Shown here piece after piece: positions 1 to 11,708 of a stretch of DNA of 64,000 nt (positions are counted from its first letter, which is position 1; each line of letters begins with the position of its first letter). This DNA is from Diphasiastrum complanatum (taxonomy: Eukaryota; Streptophyta; Lycopodiopsida; Lycopodiales; Lycopodiaceae), in contig CM055094.1 of the NCBI GenBank assembly GCA_029204225.1, positions 62,450,442-62,514,441 of the forward strand, written 5' to 3'. The position numbers and the translations under genes were made by a program. The notes below the pieces were generated by a model. That model made no database searches. It had not been told where the DNA came from and saw only the letters and a list, made by a program, of their open reading frames with translations.

Positions 1-146
1 GACGCAGCGCTTTCTATTTGTGAAGAAGCACCAGTCGAATCCTCCCAACAAGCTTCGAGTTGACGTGGCCGTCGACGGGTACGCAACGAAGTTGTAATTT
101 CTGACTCGCCTCCCGCGTCACATCGCTATACTAGGCAACCCGGATG
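1..146. other. Window edge, nothing recognised
   Basis: No reading frame of note. The sequence is slightly GC-richer than what follows, and copia pol similarity begins only near 147. It may be a diverged upstream part of the same element, but no protease or Gag motif is visible. Confidence 0.3.
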
Positions 147-1707
147 CTCATGTTTGGCATCAAAGATTAGGTCATTTAAACATGAGGTCTATCTTGTACA
201 TGCATCGCAATAGTATGGTCAAGGACATGAATATTACCATTGTCTCCATAGCAAATCAGATTGTCTGTGAAATGTGCTTACTAGGGAAACAACCTAGAAC
301 AAGATTCCCAAAAGGACAAGCCAAAAGAGCGAAGTCCATGTAGTCACTAATTCACAGTGACTTATTTGGTCCTATGAGCGTAATCTCTTTGGGTCAAGCT
401 CTATATTTGATCACATTTATTAATGACTTCTCCCGATTCACTAGAATCATATTCATAAAGAACAAGTTTGAGGCATTCAACTATTTCAGAGAATTCAAAC
501 ACTTTGTTGAGACTCAAATTGGTCTGAGAATCAAGACCTCGTGGTCTGATTTAGGGGGAGAGTACATGTTTGATGAAATGGCAGGCTATTTATCTTCATG
601 CGGCATGCACCATCAGTTCATTGCCAACAACTAGACACTGCAACAAAATGGCGTAGCTGAGATAAAGAATCGACCATTGTTGGAAGCTGCACAATATATG
701 ACAATCAATGCTCAGTTAGCCAAGAGCTTTTGGGCTGACGCAATTTCTACATCTTGTTATCTCCAAAATTATTCCAGCATGAAGGCAGTCAACTCTTGAA
801 CACCGTCTGAAGCCTACTACATCTACAAACCAAGTCTGAAACATCTACGTGTGTTTGGATGTCTCTGCTATGCACAAATACCATCTGATCTGAGAAAGAA
901 ACTAGACCCACTAAGCTGCAAGTATATTTTCATTGGCTACTCAACATCACATAGGGCATACCACATTTATGATGTTGATACACGTCAGCCACAATGTTGT
1001 CTTCCTTGAAGACAAATTTCAGGATTTCAAGCAGAAACATGAAATGTAGAAGCTTTTTCCAACAACTCCATTTACCATCAATAGGCCCAGACACAAGCTG
1101 AAGACATTCCAGTCATTCACTCAGGAGAGACATCTACTCAGGAACCTGCAGTTCGAAGATCTACACGACAACAACAACAACCTGATCATTTCATCTCTCA
1201 AGCGTTCATTGGTCATGATGAACCTGTAACAGTAGCAGAAGCTTTACCCATGTCAGATGCAAACAAATGGAAAGTTGCCATGAATGCTTAGTACGATTCT
1301 TTAATGAAGAACAAAACCTAGAGTCTTGTTAATCCTCCTGCAGGTATAAAACGGATTGACTCTAAGTGGATCTTCAAGCTAAAGCTTAAGCCAAATGGAA
1401 AGCTCGATTAGTGGTTAAGGGATTTGAGCAAGTTTATGGAATAGATTACACTGACACCTTCAGTCCAGTGGTAAAGCATCAATTGCTGGCTATAGCTGCT
1501 GCAGAGGATCTGGACATTCACCAGATGGACGTCCATACAGCATTCCTTCATGGATACATACAAGAAGAAATATTCATTTATCAACTAGAAGGTTACATCC
1601 TTCAAGGCCAAGAGCATTTGGTTTGTAAATTGCATAAGGCACTATATGGCCTCAAGCAAGCTCCTAGGGCCTGGTATGAAAGACTCAAATGTATATCTCA
1701 AGCGTAA
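147..1707 (+). pseudogene. Ty1/copia pol fragment (integrase to start of RT), dead
   Basis: Translated pieces follow copia pol order. A GAG-pre-integrase segment (VWHQRLGHLNMRS, about 150-300) with Cys pairs comes first. The integrase core follows (IHSDLFGP; ITFINDFSRF near 410; SDLGGEY near 547; QQNGVAE near 643). Next is the integrase C-terminal part (FGCLCYAQ near 855, IGYSTSHRAY near 935). The N-terminal reverse transcriptase is at 1411-1707 (GIDYTDTFSPV, QMDVHTAFLHG, YGLKQAPRAWYE). Stops near 342, 633, 797 and 1290 and frame changes break it. It ends abruptly after the AWYE motif, so the YVDD active site and RNase H are missing, and no LTR is visible. The order integrase before RT marks it as copia. 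It differs clearly from the A/B family. Confidence 0.85.
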
Positions 1708-2131
1708 AGGGCCAAGCTATGTCATAATAGCTCTTCACTCTTTTGAGTCAACAAACCTATATTGTTTAAAGCTTCTCAATTTTTTGGGAGACTATTACTC
1801 ATGAAGGGGTTTATATGCTTCTATAAAAAATCGTCAAATATTTTATGATATCAATTTTTGAGATAACATGCCAGTTCCATTCCTATAATTTTTCTGATTT
1901 CCCAGACTACTTTGCTATATAATTTTCTGATTTCCCAGAGCACTGGCTACTTTGCTAGGTACGGAAATTGTATTACCATTAGCAACCAAAATACGGAAAT
2001 ATCCAAATCTGCTAATCTAAATCAAGAAAGTAGCGACAATTAGTCTGATTTTATTACTAATCAATCAAAGCTGTGCACATAGCTAGCATAATATATTGTT
2101 CATCTAATGATTGTTACAGTCTTCCGTGGGC

Positions 2132-2157
2132 GGAAGGGCCGAGGAGCCGGCCCTTCC
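2132..2157. repeat. GC-rich perfect hairpin
   Basis: The 10-nt arms GGAAGGGCCG and CGGCCCTTCC pair perfectly around a 6-nt loop (aggagc). It is an isolated GC-rich spot in AT-rich DNA. No Helitron-like CTRR end or TA duplication is apparent near it. Function unknown. Confidence 0.6.
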
Positions 2158-2467
2158 CACCCGTTAATTCTGTTTTTATTTTATTTTATTTTATTTTTTT
2201 GACGTAATTTTTTTTTTACAAGCACCTTCCGGACACAGATTACGTTCTGTGAGGCATCACCATTTCCTTTGTAAAAATCTAAAAACTGATTTCACGATAA
2301 TATCTATGCTCATGAAACGTTGGACATAGTTGGACCTGATATCTGAATTACGATCGATTCATTGTTTTATCTTAGCAAAAGGATGCTGCACATGCTTAAG
2401 AATCAGTGGAATGTGCAGGTACAGGAGTTGTCAGATTATCTGTTAATTCCATAGATTCGTCAGTGGA

Positions 2468-2625
2468 TCATAAAAAGTGGAACCACTCAATCAGCTCGCA
2501 TGGACGATGAAATTATGCATGCATGGACCTTTCAATGAGCGGATTATAAATTTTGCAGGGAATGAGCGGATTATAAAGTGTGCAACCATTCAATCAGCTC
2601 GCATAGATCATGAAATTATGCATAG
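2468..2625. repeat. Imperfect tandem duplication, period about 103 bp
   Basis: The segment starting at 2468 (aaccactcaatcagctcgca, then gatgaaattatgcat) recurs at about 2571 with scattered substitutions. The unit includes caatgagcggattataaa, which itself recurs at about 2535 and 2563. It is non-coding. Confidence 0.6.
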
Positions 2626-3154
2626 AGATGTATAAAACTTGACTATACATACGTAGAAATTCAATTGTAGTCTTCTTCATGTACTGTCAGCAAGGATAAA
2701 TATACCATTCAATGAATGGAACCATTGTTTAGGTTCCTGATGTAGTCTTACATGATCGTCAGCTTTATCCAATATGCGTTCGAAAAGCGCTTATTCACAT
2801 GCATCTGGATTGTATGATTTTGATATCGTTTGGATCAAATGTTTAGATGATCCGACTTTCTTATCATAATGCTAGCTTAAGATTTGATCAACACATCTTT
2901 GAAATTTGCAGTTTAAATGCTTTGGCGAGCAAACCGCATGGCTGCAACTCTTCATAAATGAGAGGCTGCAGGTAAACATGCTTTTACAAGCGTTCATGAT
3001 ACAGATCTTATTAGAAAAGCAAAGTGGTACATACTTTGAAATATCTTTAAAAGGAAAACAAATTCGACTCCGTTGATTGAACATGTATCTATAACCATTT
3101 GAAAAGAAACTGAGCTGTATTGGACAGTAAAATGAATAATGCATCTTGGTTTCA

Positions 3155-3215
3155 TAGGGCGGCTTGAACCTGGGACCAAAAATACTTTGGATGCCAAGGT
3201 AACCAACCCCCTCGG
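3155..3215 (-). mobile_element. Possible tRNA-derived SINE head
   Basis: On the minus strand a box-A-like stretch (TTGGTTACCTTGGC, 3193-3206) is followed about 30 nt later by a box-B-like stretch (GGTTCAAGCC, about 3161-3171). This is the spacing of an internal Pol III promoter. No clean tRNA cloverleaf, tail or target duplication was found. It lies just 3' of the NAC-like gene. A chance match is possible. Confidence 0.25.
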
Positions 3216-3284
3216 ATCGTAGATTGAATAATGACCTCCTTAAATATGAAATACATGAATCAAGCGTTCGAATATTTAGCACAT

Positions 3285-4213
3285 CTAAAACAGAAGGCTA
3301 CCTTCCAAGTTAGGTATGTTACTAATGAACGCCTGTAAAGCCTCATCTATTTCCTCATCTTCACTGAGATCACATGATAAACCACAAGGCCGAGCACATG
3401 TTGGTAAGACTTGCTGGTAACTGAAGGTTCTGTCAAGTTTACGGTCATTTGTGTACGCAGGAGCAGGACCCACCAAAATAGTTCTATTACAATCACCAAA
3501 ATTTACTATATTATCGCAGCCAATTTGTGAATCAAATCCTGGGCTACATTTGCTAGCGATCCGGCAGATGACGGGGAACGGTATGGGCCTGTTACCCCTT
3601 CGTAGCGTATAGCGCTCCATTTTGACATCATCAACAAGTGCTATCTCTTCCATCGTAAAAGTAGACCATTTCTTGTTCTTTCTAATCTGACTGCAGTCTG
3701 TAACTTGGTCGTCTTGATCATGAGTTATAGCTTGTCCACGTTTGAGAGACACATAGCTAAGATATGTCTTATAAGCCACGATTTCACCATTCTGCTTGAC
3801 AGGAAATACACGGCCTTGCTGTTTCCACCGACAACCACCATTTGTTATTCTTAACCTTGTTGGCCTCTTCAGGCTGCTATATTTTGTCAGGCAGAAAAAA
3901 TATCGAGTTCCTGAAGCTGCAATCAGCATCAGTTCCTTAGTTTACATCTAGCTCTATGTGTATCTCTGATCACCCAAAACAAGTTCTACGTGCATTCTTT
4001 GCTGCATGGTCCAAAACACTTACCAGACATTAGATCTGCCGGGTGCAACGAGTAAACATCGGCGTCCTTTATTGCTGGATGGATGATTACGTGGTTTTTC
4101 ATGAGCCTCTTACTTCGCAGGGATTCTACCATTTCTATATCAGAGAGTCTCATAATTTGTCTGCAGTGGACTTTTGTGTCTAGTGAAACACTCTTTGTAG
4201 CGAATGGCTGCAA
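3285..4213 (-). CDS. NAC-domain transcription factor-like gene, two exons, 5' end unresolved
   Basis: NAC proteins are plant-specific DNA-binding transcription factors. Exon 1 (about 4213-4024) encodes a subdomain A/B-like stretch (LSDIEMVESLRSKR, then DVYSLHPADLM). The donor GTAAGT begins at 4023, the acceptor GCAG ends at 3917, and the intron is 107 bp. Joining after the first base of a codon keeps the frame. Exon 2 (3916-3285, stop TAG 3285-3287) continues with SGTRYFF, a tract where NAC proteins have GYWKxTG (here GGCRWKQQG), a KTYLSY-like step, KKWSTFTMEEIAL in the position of TDWVMHEYRL, and FPVICRIASK in the position of the C-terminal VLCRIFKK. About 80 further residues include an acidic stretch (DLSEDEEIDEAL), possibly activating. 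The only ATG in exon 1 (4151-4153) lies inside subdomain A, so the usual PPGFRF start is missing or encoded upstream. A frame at 4464-4709 contains EYTFDS, which resembles it, but I could not join it in phase. The gene is strongly diverged and may be a pseudogene. Confidence 0.6.
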
Positions 4214-5853
4214 GTGATGATATTATCGTTTCAGATGAATTTTCCAAGTTCCCTTTTAAGGGGAGAAACAAAATGAACTGAAAGTCGGCATTTAACTTAT
4301 CGTGAATGGAAGAGCAGACATATCACTAGTAAGGGCAACTCTATAAATCTAAGCCTAAGGATTAGTCATACCTTGAAGAAAATGCTATTGAAGTCTGCTA
4401 GAAGGTTTTCCTCCGATGTAGGTTGATAATCTTGATACCTTCACGATACATTGAGAAACATTGTTAAACATAGAAAATATAAAAGCAAGAGTATGTAGAA
4501 TGTACAGTAAGGTAATGTAGAGAATTGTACCAATTACTGTCGAAAGTGTATTCTGCAGCTGTAGGAATTCGGAGAAATTGAATCACGCTCTCTAAATATC
4601 CCTCACTGTCCGAAGCGTGCTCCATGTCGCGCGCACACGATCTGTTTTGAAGAGGTTGACCTAAAATGAATGCACAAGCAGTAATTTCCAGGAGTCTCGA
4701 GCTCGGCACTAGTTTCTGAAGATGTTAAAGTACTCTAAGTTGGATGCGTGATGCTTCTTTCATCTTTTAGAAATTTTAAGCACCAGCAAGCTGCGGCGGT
4801 TAAGAATCACTACACTGATTGGAATCGGCAGTTAGACGTCAGCACATCTGAGTAGAAAACGACAGCAGCTTCTAAGTGAGACAAAAGCGAAGAGACATTA
4901 CTCCCTCTACAATCTTTTAATGAATCTTTTGATCTGAACTGAGACTTTCAGCAAATTATACTCATACAATATAGTATGTCATCCATCCTAGCTGAGAGAA
5001 CCAGTCCCCTCCAGCCTCCCAATAAAGGGACAAAATAATTAATCACACCAAAGTCTTTAAAGTCTCTGTTCCGCACCAAATCAAAAGAAATGAGTGCATT
5101 AGATCAATATAGCCCAAAATTCCAACAACCCAGAACATGACAAGCTCCTCAAGGCAGCTTAAGCCTAATTAGCATATACAATATTCCTAATCCTATGCTT
5201 AAGTGGATCAAGATCCAATCAGACTGTAATGCAGAGATTACAAGATGCATATAACTAAGATGAAGATCAGCTTAGCTAATATATTTACATAGTTGGATGC
5301 AGGAATGAGATGGAGGAGCGCACCTGGCAATGGGCACGACGTAATATGATGCATGCAAGCAAGATCTGTCCAAAACAGGTTCACACGCTCAGGTACGTGT
5401 GCATGTGTGGGAAGTACATTGTCGTTTTCATGCACATCTCTTTAGGATCTCGCGTCCATTCCACCTTCGCCTTCACCTCCATCTTGGCCACATGTAACCT
5501 ATCCCTTCTATTTGTGTCATGGCCTTATAGGCTGTTACTCCCCTCTATGAGCACCTACACCTATTGGAGGGCATAGATTGGTGCATTACTTATTTATGGA
5601 ACCCATACTAGCTCCATCATTATATACAATCCCACTTAACATCACACCATATATGAAGCTAGTGTTGAGCCCATGAGCTCCTAGGCAATGTCCCTTTTCC
5701 ACATAGAAACCAAGATTGAGACTCTCTTATAAGAATATTACTTGAGGAAATGGAGACCCAAGCACATTGGATCAAGCCCCTAATATAAAAAAAGTATTGC
5801 CTGTAGTGACAAGAAGACCCAACTTGCGCCTTAGGTCTCCATTGCCACAAGTG
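4214..5853. other. Upstream of NAC-like gene; no further gene recognised
   Basis: This is the probable 5' side of the minus-strand NAC-like gene. The minus frame 4464-4709 (81 codons) ends in EYTFDSNW and could be a 5' exon, but it has no in-phase splice to 4213. Overlapping frames on both strands at 5238-5576 show no family features. The sequence is AT-rich and low in complexity in places. Confidence 0.3.
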
Positions 5854-5985
5854 ATATTCCTTATATATGACTCAGCTACATTAAGAGACTTAGGGCACAT
5901 ATGGAAAAGGAGCCTCCCTAATATTCCTTATATATGACTTAGCTACAACAAGAGACTTAGGGCATATATGGAAAAGGACCTCATG
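5854..5985. repeat. 67-bp tandem duplication
   Basis: Two units begin with atattccttatatatgact at 5854 and 5921. Both continue through agagacttagggca and atatggaaaagga, with a few substitutions. The second unit runs straight into the TC microsatellite. Confidence 0.8.
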
Positions 5986-5996
5986 TCATGGACATA

Positions 5997-5998
<2 letters not shown>

Positions 5999-6072
<74 letters not shown>
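5999..6072. repeat. (TC)37 microsatellite
   Basis: An uninterrupted TC run. The flanks resemble each other: tcatgtcatggacatagttc on the left and tcatgtcacatagacataat on the right. The array may have grown inside a small duplication. Confidence 0.95.
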
Positions 6073-6074
<2 letters not shown>

Positions 6075-6539
6075 GTCACATAGACATAATTCGAGTGTAG
6101 TTTCTGGACCCTGCCCCAAAAAATAATTAAGATGCTTAAAGTAATCATAAGCCTGAATCATATCATGTAAATTATCTCTAAGTGCCTCTACAAGAAATCC
6201 AATGAGCTTTTCGAAGGGCAATATATATGGAGAAGTCAAATTGAGTACTATTGTTGATGACTGCAAATACTTTGGAGTGAGTGCTAATGACGTCTAAGTA
6301 TGAGATAACAACATGCAAGAGAGCATGTCTAGACATATGTGCATTGGAAATGCCACCTTTAACACATGGGAACATGGATAGACAAACCATCACATACAGG
6401 CTACAACCTCTAAAAGTTGTAGCAACAACCATATCATAGAGACACTTCTCAATACAAAGATATGTCATGGATTAGTTCTTACCTCACACACTAACAAACA
6501 CTAACTTGAAACATGATGGTAGGAAAATTTTAGAAACTT
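6073..6539. other. No gene recognised; possible leader of copia element C
   Basis: The sequence lies between the TC repeat and the first Gag-like frame of element C. Minus-strand frames here (6178-6468) have no family signature. A 5' LTR of C is not recognisable. Confidence 0.3.
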
Positions 6540-8373
6540 AATCTTCTTTCTCCATGGGTAGTCGAATGCTGGACATGTATGTCCAAGAGTTCTTGGATTG
6601 TTTGGACAAGGTGCCACTCTGCGATCGAAAATTGGCACAGTGGCAATTCATTTATGATTTGTCGGCCGATTACCAAAATGAGTGGAAACGAAATGTCCTC
6701 CACACGTTGGAAGATCCTATCCGTGTAGCTAAAACCTACGATAGCATCGTGGTTGCCTCGTGAAAGAGTATGCACGACCAATCGGCCAACTGGAAACTAC
6801 TGCGTATCAACACAAGAAGAAGAAAAACAGAATGAAGCCCGTTGTAAAGGACAAAGTGCGAATTGTAGCGATAAATGAGAACCTCTACTTTCTATGCAAC
6901 AAATCTGGGCACCATGCTAAGTACTACTATGAGAGAAAAAATAAAACATCAAGTTTCATGACTATGGTTGTGAATGTACTTGTAACTTCAATACACTTTC
7001 TTTCAAGCCTAATCAGACCGATGTTCAAAATGTTGTTTTTGACTTAGCTGCTTTTGTGACAACAAGAGAGATAATCTCCAGATATACATCTTTATAGGAG
7101 ATGGATCATGACATGAAGTAAGCGGAACGGGTGTGCTATAGTTGAACACCAATGACAGAGACAAGATTAAATGATTTCCTATATGTGCCTACGCTTCAAA
7201 AAGATCTACTATCAGTGGCTAAGATATCGGATGCAGGCATGCATGTCACATTCACGGATGAAACATGCAATGTGCCAGCACTAGTACCCTCATTACGCAA
7301 GACAACACAAAGGCAACCTGTATCATTTGAAGGTATGCCTTCCCACAAAACAAGCTCTAGACGTTCTATGGCATAGGAGTATCTCATATGAACACGATGG
7401 CATTGTACAAAGCTAGCCAGTATAATGTATTCACAGTGTTAGCATCAAAGATGCAACAAGTTTGACATCATGTGATGCATGCAACAAAAGAAAGATGTCA
7501 CGTACACCCTTTGCAAAGGACTCCTTCAAGAAAACAAAACTCCTAGAGTTGATACACTCGGACATCTGTGGACCCTTTGATGTGGTTTTTGTGGGAGGCT
7601 CACAATACTATATCACCTTCATTGATGATTTCAGCAAGTTTGTAGTTGTCTAGTTCATCCACAACAAGTTAGAAGCACTTGAGAAATTTACAGAGTATGT
7701 ACATTGGGCTGAGAAGAAAGTCAAGCAGCTACAAATTGACAGAGGTGGAGAATATGTCTCCAATTGATTTGTTGATTTTTGTAGCAGTCGCGACATCCTT
7801 AACAAGAAGACTGCAGCATATACACCACAACACAATGGTGTTGCTGAGAAGAAAAACAAGACTCTCATGGAAGCAGCGAGTTGCATGATGGCCTATTCAA
7901 GGGCATCAAGATCGTTATGGGCTGAAGTAGTAGCTACAGTCACTATCTGCAGAACAAAATTGGCAAATTTGGTGTTCCTCACACTACTCACATGAGGTGT
8001 GGTGAGACAACAAGCCAAATCTGGCTCATGTACATATCTTCGGATGTGTAGCATATGCACAAATTCCAGACAAGAAGAGAAATAATCTAGATGAAAAGGT
8101 GGAGCAAGGATTCCTTGTAGGCTACGATGTACATTCTTTATACTACAAAATCTACATGCCTCATTTGACAATCCAGTCGGCGATTTAGTCGGCTATGAAA
8201 TTCTCAGCAAGCAATCCAGTCAGCTATGAAATTATCAGCAAGCAATATTATGACCTTCTTACACCGAAGAGGGAGCAGACCTTGAATATCTAGATCAAGA
8301 TGTTCAAACTCTGAATGAACTGAGTGACAACTCAGATGACGAGCAGACCGACATGCAGCCTATACCCAAAACA
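6540..8373 (+). pseudogene. Copia element C, 5' part: gag, protease end, integrase (decayed)
   Basis: Gag (6554-6763) has the retrotransposon-gag pattern MYVQEFLDCLDKVP, KLAQWQF, TLEDPIRVAKTYDS. The zinc knuckle near 6885-6940 reads YFLCNKSGHHAKYY, with Tyr in place of the first and last Cys of CX2CX4HX4C. The protease end (LNDFLYVPTLQKDLLSVAKI, about 7160-7230) is followed by a pre-integrase remnant. Integrase is at 7462-8170 (CDACNKRKMSRTPF, IHSDICGPFD, ITFIDDFSKF, QIDRGGEYVSN, PQHNGVAEKKN, then FGCVAYAQIP and FLVGYD). Stops and frameshifts are frequent. The fragment ends near 8371, where element D's LTR remnant begins. The RT continues at 11709, so C was split by D. Confidence 0.8.
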
Positions 8374-8695
8374 CATGCTTATACATGAGTTCTCTTGGGT
8401 TCATCTATCCATTGGTGCACTATCTTGGTGATATCTTGCAATCTTGTGAGTAGAATGCTCATTTTATGCTATATTCGAATCCACACATGTGAAATATAGC
8501 AGCTTAATATTTTTTTATGGATAGCAACTTCATATTATCTTATGTTAGATGTATGATCAAGATCTAGTTGAGATTGCATCTCTATCATTGAGTAGATGTT
8601 GGTTTTCTACATTGGCATTGATGAATTTTGTGTTGTCTTTCTAAGCAAAGATCAAGAGCTGTTAATGGATCTTAAGTGATTCATTTTTCTTCACA
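8374..8695 (+). repeat. 5' LTR remnant of element D
   Basis: Starts at catgcttatacatgag and ends ...ttcttcaca directly before the PBS. It aligns along its full length with 11387-11708, with roughly 20-25 differences, which indicates considerable age. The TC microsatellite and the TGTGA start present in the 3' LTR are missing. Confidence 0.85.
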
Positions 8696-8707
8696 TGGTA
8701 TCAGAGC
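8696..8707 (+). promoter_or_regulatory. Primer-binding site of element D
   Basis: TGGTATCAGAGC lies immediately after the LTR end. It is complementary to the 3' end of plant initiator-Met tRNA, which primes minus-strand DNA synthesis in most plant copia elements. Confidence 0.9.
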
Positions 8708-9296
8708 TTGTGTTGTAGGTTATGAAAGGATCAACCATATTTATCAAAGACTTGGAGGAGTTTCTATCTCTAGAGCATGCTATACTAGTTTCTACTCAAA
8801 AATCAAGTATTATGCATATGAAGAAGTGATCTTTTGTAAGTCAAAACTCAAAATAGGTTTATGAGCTTGATCAATTCCAATTTCTCAAGTGCCTTACTAG
8901 ATTTGGCCAATTTCTGATGCATTAGGAAAGCCTCAATGGTGGCTACAAAATTCTATATTGCGGCTTTAGGCAATTGCATGTAGAATTTGAAATAATCAAT
9001 TTTCTGTGATTTTGTCAAAACCCTAATTTTGATTGGATCTCTATTTTTTGAGGTTGTTGGACTTCATTAGAGTGTGTTTCAATCTTAGTAAGTGGCAAGA
9101 TTCATTAGATTGTAGGTGGATCATAGGTTGATTAAGATTTCATCATTGTATGTGTTGATTTGCTAGTGATAAGTGCTAGAAGAGAATTGAGAGGTTCTAT
9201 ATCTTTGTAATTTCCTTTTGGAAACATTTTTTGTATTTCAAAAGAGTGTTTTGCGCATTGAAATAGGTTGAAAGAGAAGGTTCAGATCATTGCAAC

Positions 9297-10999
9297 ATGG
9301 CTAAATCAAGTGGATTCATGTTGGAAAGCAATGATAGGCTTACCTCAGGTGCCAATGATGGTGAGTGTGCAATCAAAGATATTGGCACAATTCCTATTTT
9401 TCTCTCTACAAATAGGAATGTTCATTTGAAGGATGTTTTGTTCATTCCATCTATTACTTATAAGCTACTTAGTGAGAGCCAATAAGCAATGGTCTTAAGG
9501 TTGAGTTGCTTGTTTAATCAAAAGGAAGGATGTCTTGATTGCAAAAGGTAAAAGGCAAGGGAAGTTATTCGAACTAGATGCTTGCGTTATTGCTAACCAA
9601 GTTGGACATGTCTCAAGAAAGAAAATACATGTTCAAGAGGTTTGGCATAAAAGGATGGGACATCTCAACTACAAGTCATTGGAGGTAATGGCTAGAAAGC
9701 AATTTGTGATTGGTCTTCCAAGTTCTTTAACTACCATCAATCATGTTTGTGAGTCTTGTGCTTTGTCAAAGTCACATAGACTAACTTATACTAGATCTAC
9801 ATCTAGATCTACAAAGATTTTTCAAGTTGTACATTCATATATTCATGAAATTACTACAATTAGCAATAGTGAAGCTAAGATGTATGTAACTTTCATTGAT
9901 GATTTTAGTAGATTTTGTTGGATCTATATACTAAGAGCAAAGATGAAGTGTATGATGTCTTTGTCAAGTTCAAGAATGCAAGGGAGAACCAATTTTCCAC
10001 AAAGATCAAGTGCTTGAGGAGGAAAATGGTGGAGAGTACATATCTACCAAGTTCAAGGCCTTTTGTGAGCATGGGATCAAGAGGGAGTACACAACTCCAA
10101 GGACACCACAACAAAATGGAGTGGCCGAAAGGAAGAATAGGACTTTATGTGAAAGTGCCAAAGCCATGAGTTACGTGCTAACCTTCCAAAACCATCTTGG
10201 AATCAAGCTTTGTTGTGTGCTAACTTTCTATGCAATCAGGTGGCCGAGTGCTATATTGGATGGAAGAACACCTTTTGAGATGCTATTTAAGAGCAGGCCG
10301 AGTTTCAAGTTTTTTAGAACTTTTGGATGCACTTGCTATGTCAATATAACTCTTGATGTTAGGACCAAGGAGGATCCATCTTCAATAAAGGTATATTTGT
10401 TGGATATAGTGAGGTGAGTAAAGCCTACAAGGTTTACATTCCTACTACTAATAAGGTGATTATTGGTAGAGATGTCATTTTTGATGAGGGGAATCTTCCA
10501 AAGGTGTCTTCAAGTAATGTTGATGTGGATGGATCTAACAACCTTGATGATGATGTGATGGATCCTACTTTAGATGGTGATCCAAGGAGAACATCTAGGG
10601 AAAGACAACACCTTCAAGGCTCACATATGATGAGAAAGGTAAGCAAGTGGTTGTTGGAACTAACTTTGCTTTCCTAGCCTCTTTTGATAAACCTACAGTG
10701 TAGATGAAAAAAGGAACAAAGAGGAGTGGATCCAAGCAATGGATCTTGAGTATCAAGCTCTTATGAATAATGGAACATGGTTGGATGCAAATGGATCTTC
10801 AAGGTGAAAACAAACCAAGCAGTCCTATCTTTCATGCAAGGAGCAAGTCATGGCAAAGGAAGTGGAGCTTCAACATGTTTCTTCAAGGGAATGTGTAGCT
10901 GATATTTTCACCAAAGTATTGGGAAAATACTTGTTTATTAAGCATAGGACTTCACTTGGGGTGTTCTCAAAATCTATGCTAAAACTAGTTGAAGAGAGA
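9297..10999 (+). pseudogene. Element D internal coding remnant (gag start, protease, integrase, RNase H tail)
   Basis: The Gag start (MAKSSGFMLESNDRLTS) runs straight into protease sequence (ANDGECAIKDIGTIP). Integrase follows: VWHKRMGHLNYKS near 9640, FIDDFSRFCWIY near 9890, NGVAERKNRTL near 10115, RTFGCTCYVNITLD near 10315, KAYKVYIPTTNKV near 10420. The first catalytic Asp is Tyr (VHSYIH). One-base indels occur at about 9930, 10236 and 10390. After WIFKVKT the sequence jumps to the end of RNase H (KEVELQHVSSRECVADIF, FSKSMLKL) near 10815-10850. Reverse transcriptase is absent, so D cannot have moved by its own enzymes in this form. Confidence 0.85.
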
Positions 11000-11000
11000 G

Positions 11001-11708
<708 letters not shown>

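Larger units (their letters stand above)
1708..2870. other. Intergenic, AT-rich, no gene seen
   Basis: No frame over about 60 codons has recognisable content. It holds a GC-rich hairpin (2132-2157), a T-rich run with TTTTA units (about 2169-2218) and a local tandem duplication (2468-2625). Confidence 0.5.

Noticed and set aside
2132-2170. Helitron 3' end
   Set aside because: The hairpin is right in kind, but there is no CTRR just downstream and no rolling-circle protein or 5' TC end was seen.
5943-6266. Minus frame with a long Arg-Glu run, and similar Arg-Glu/Ser-Leu frames at 11220-11466 and 34445-34756
   Set aside because: These are translations of TC/AG dinucleotide arrays and have no coding meaning.
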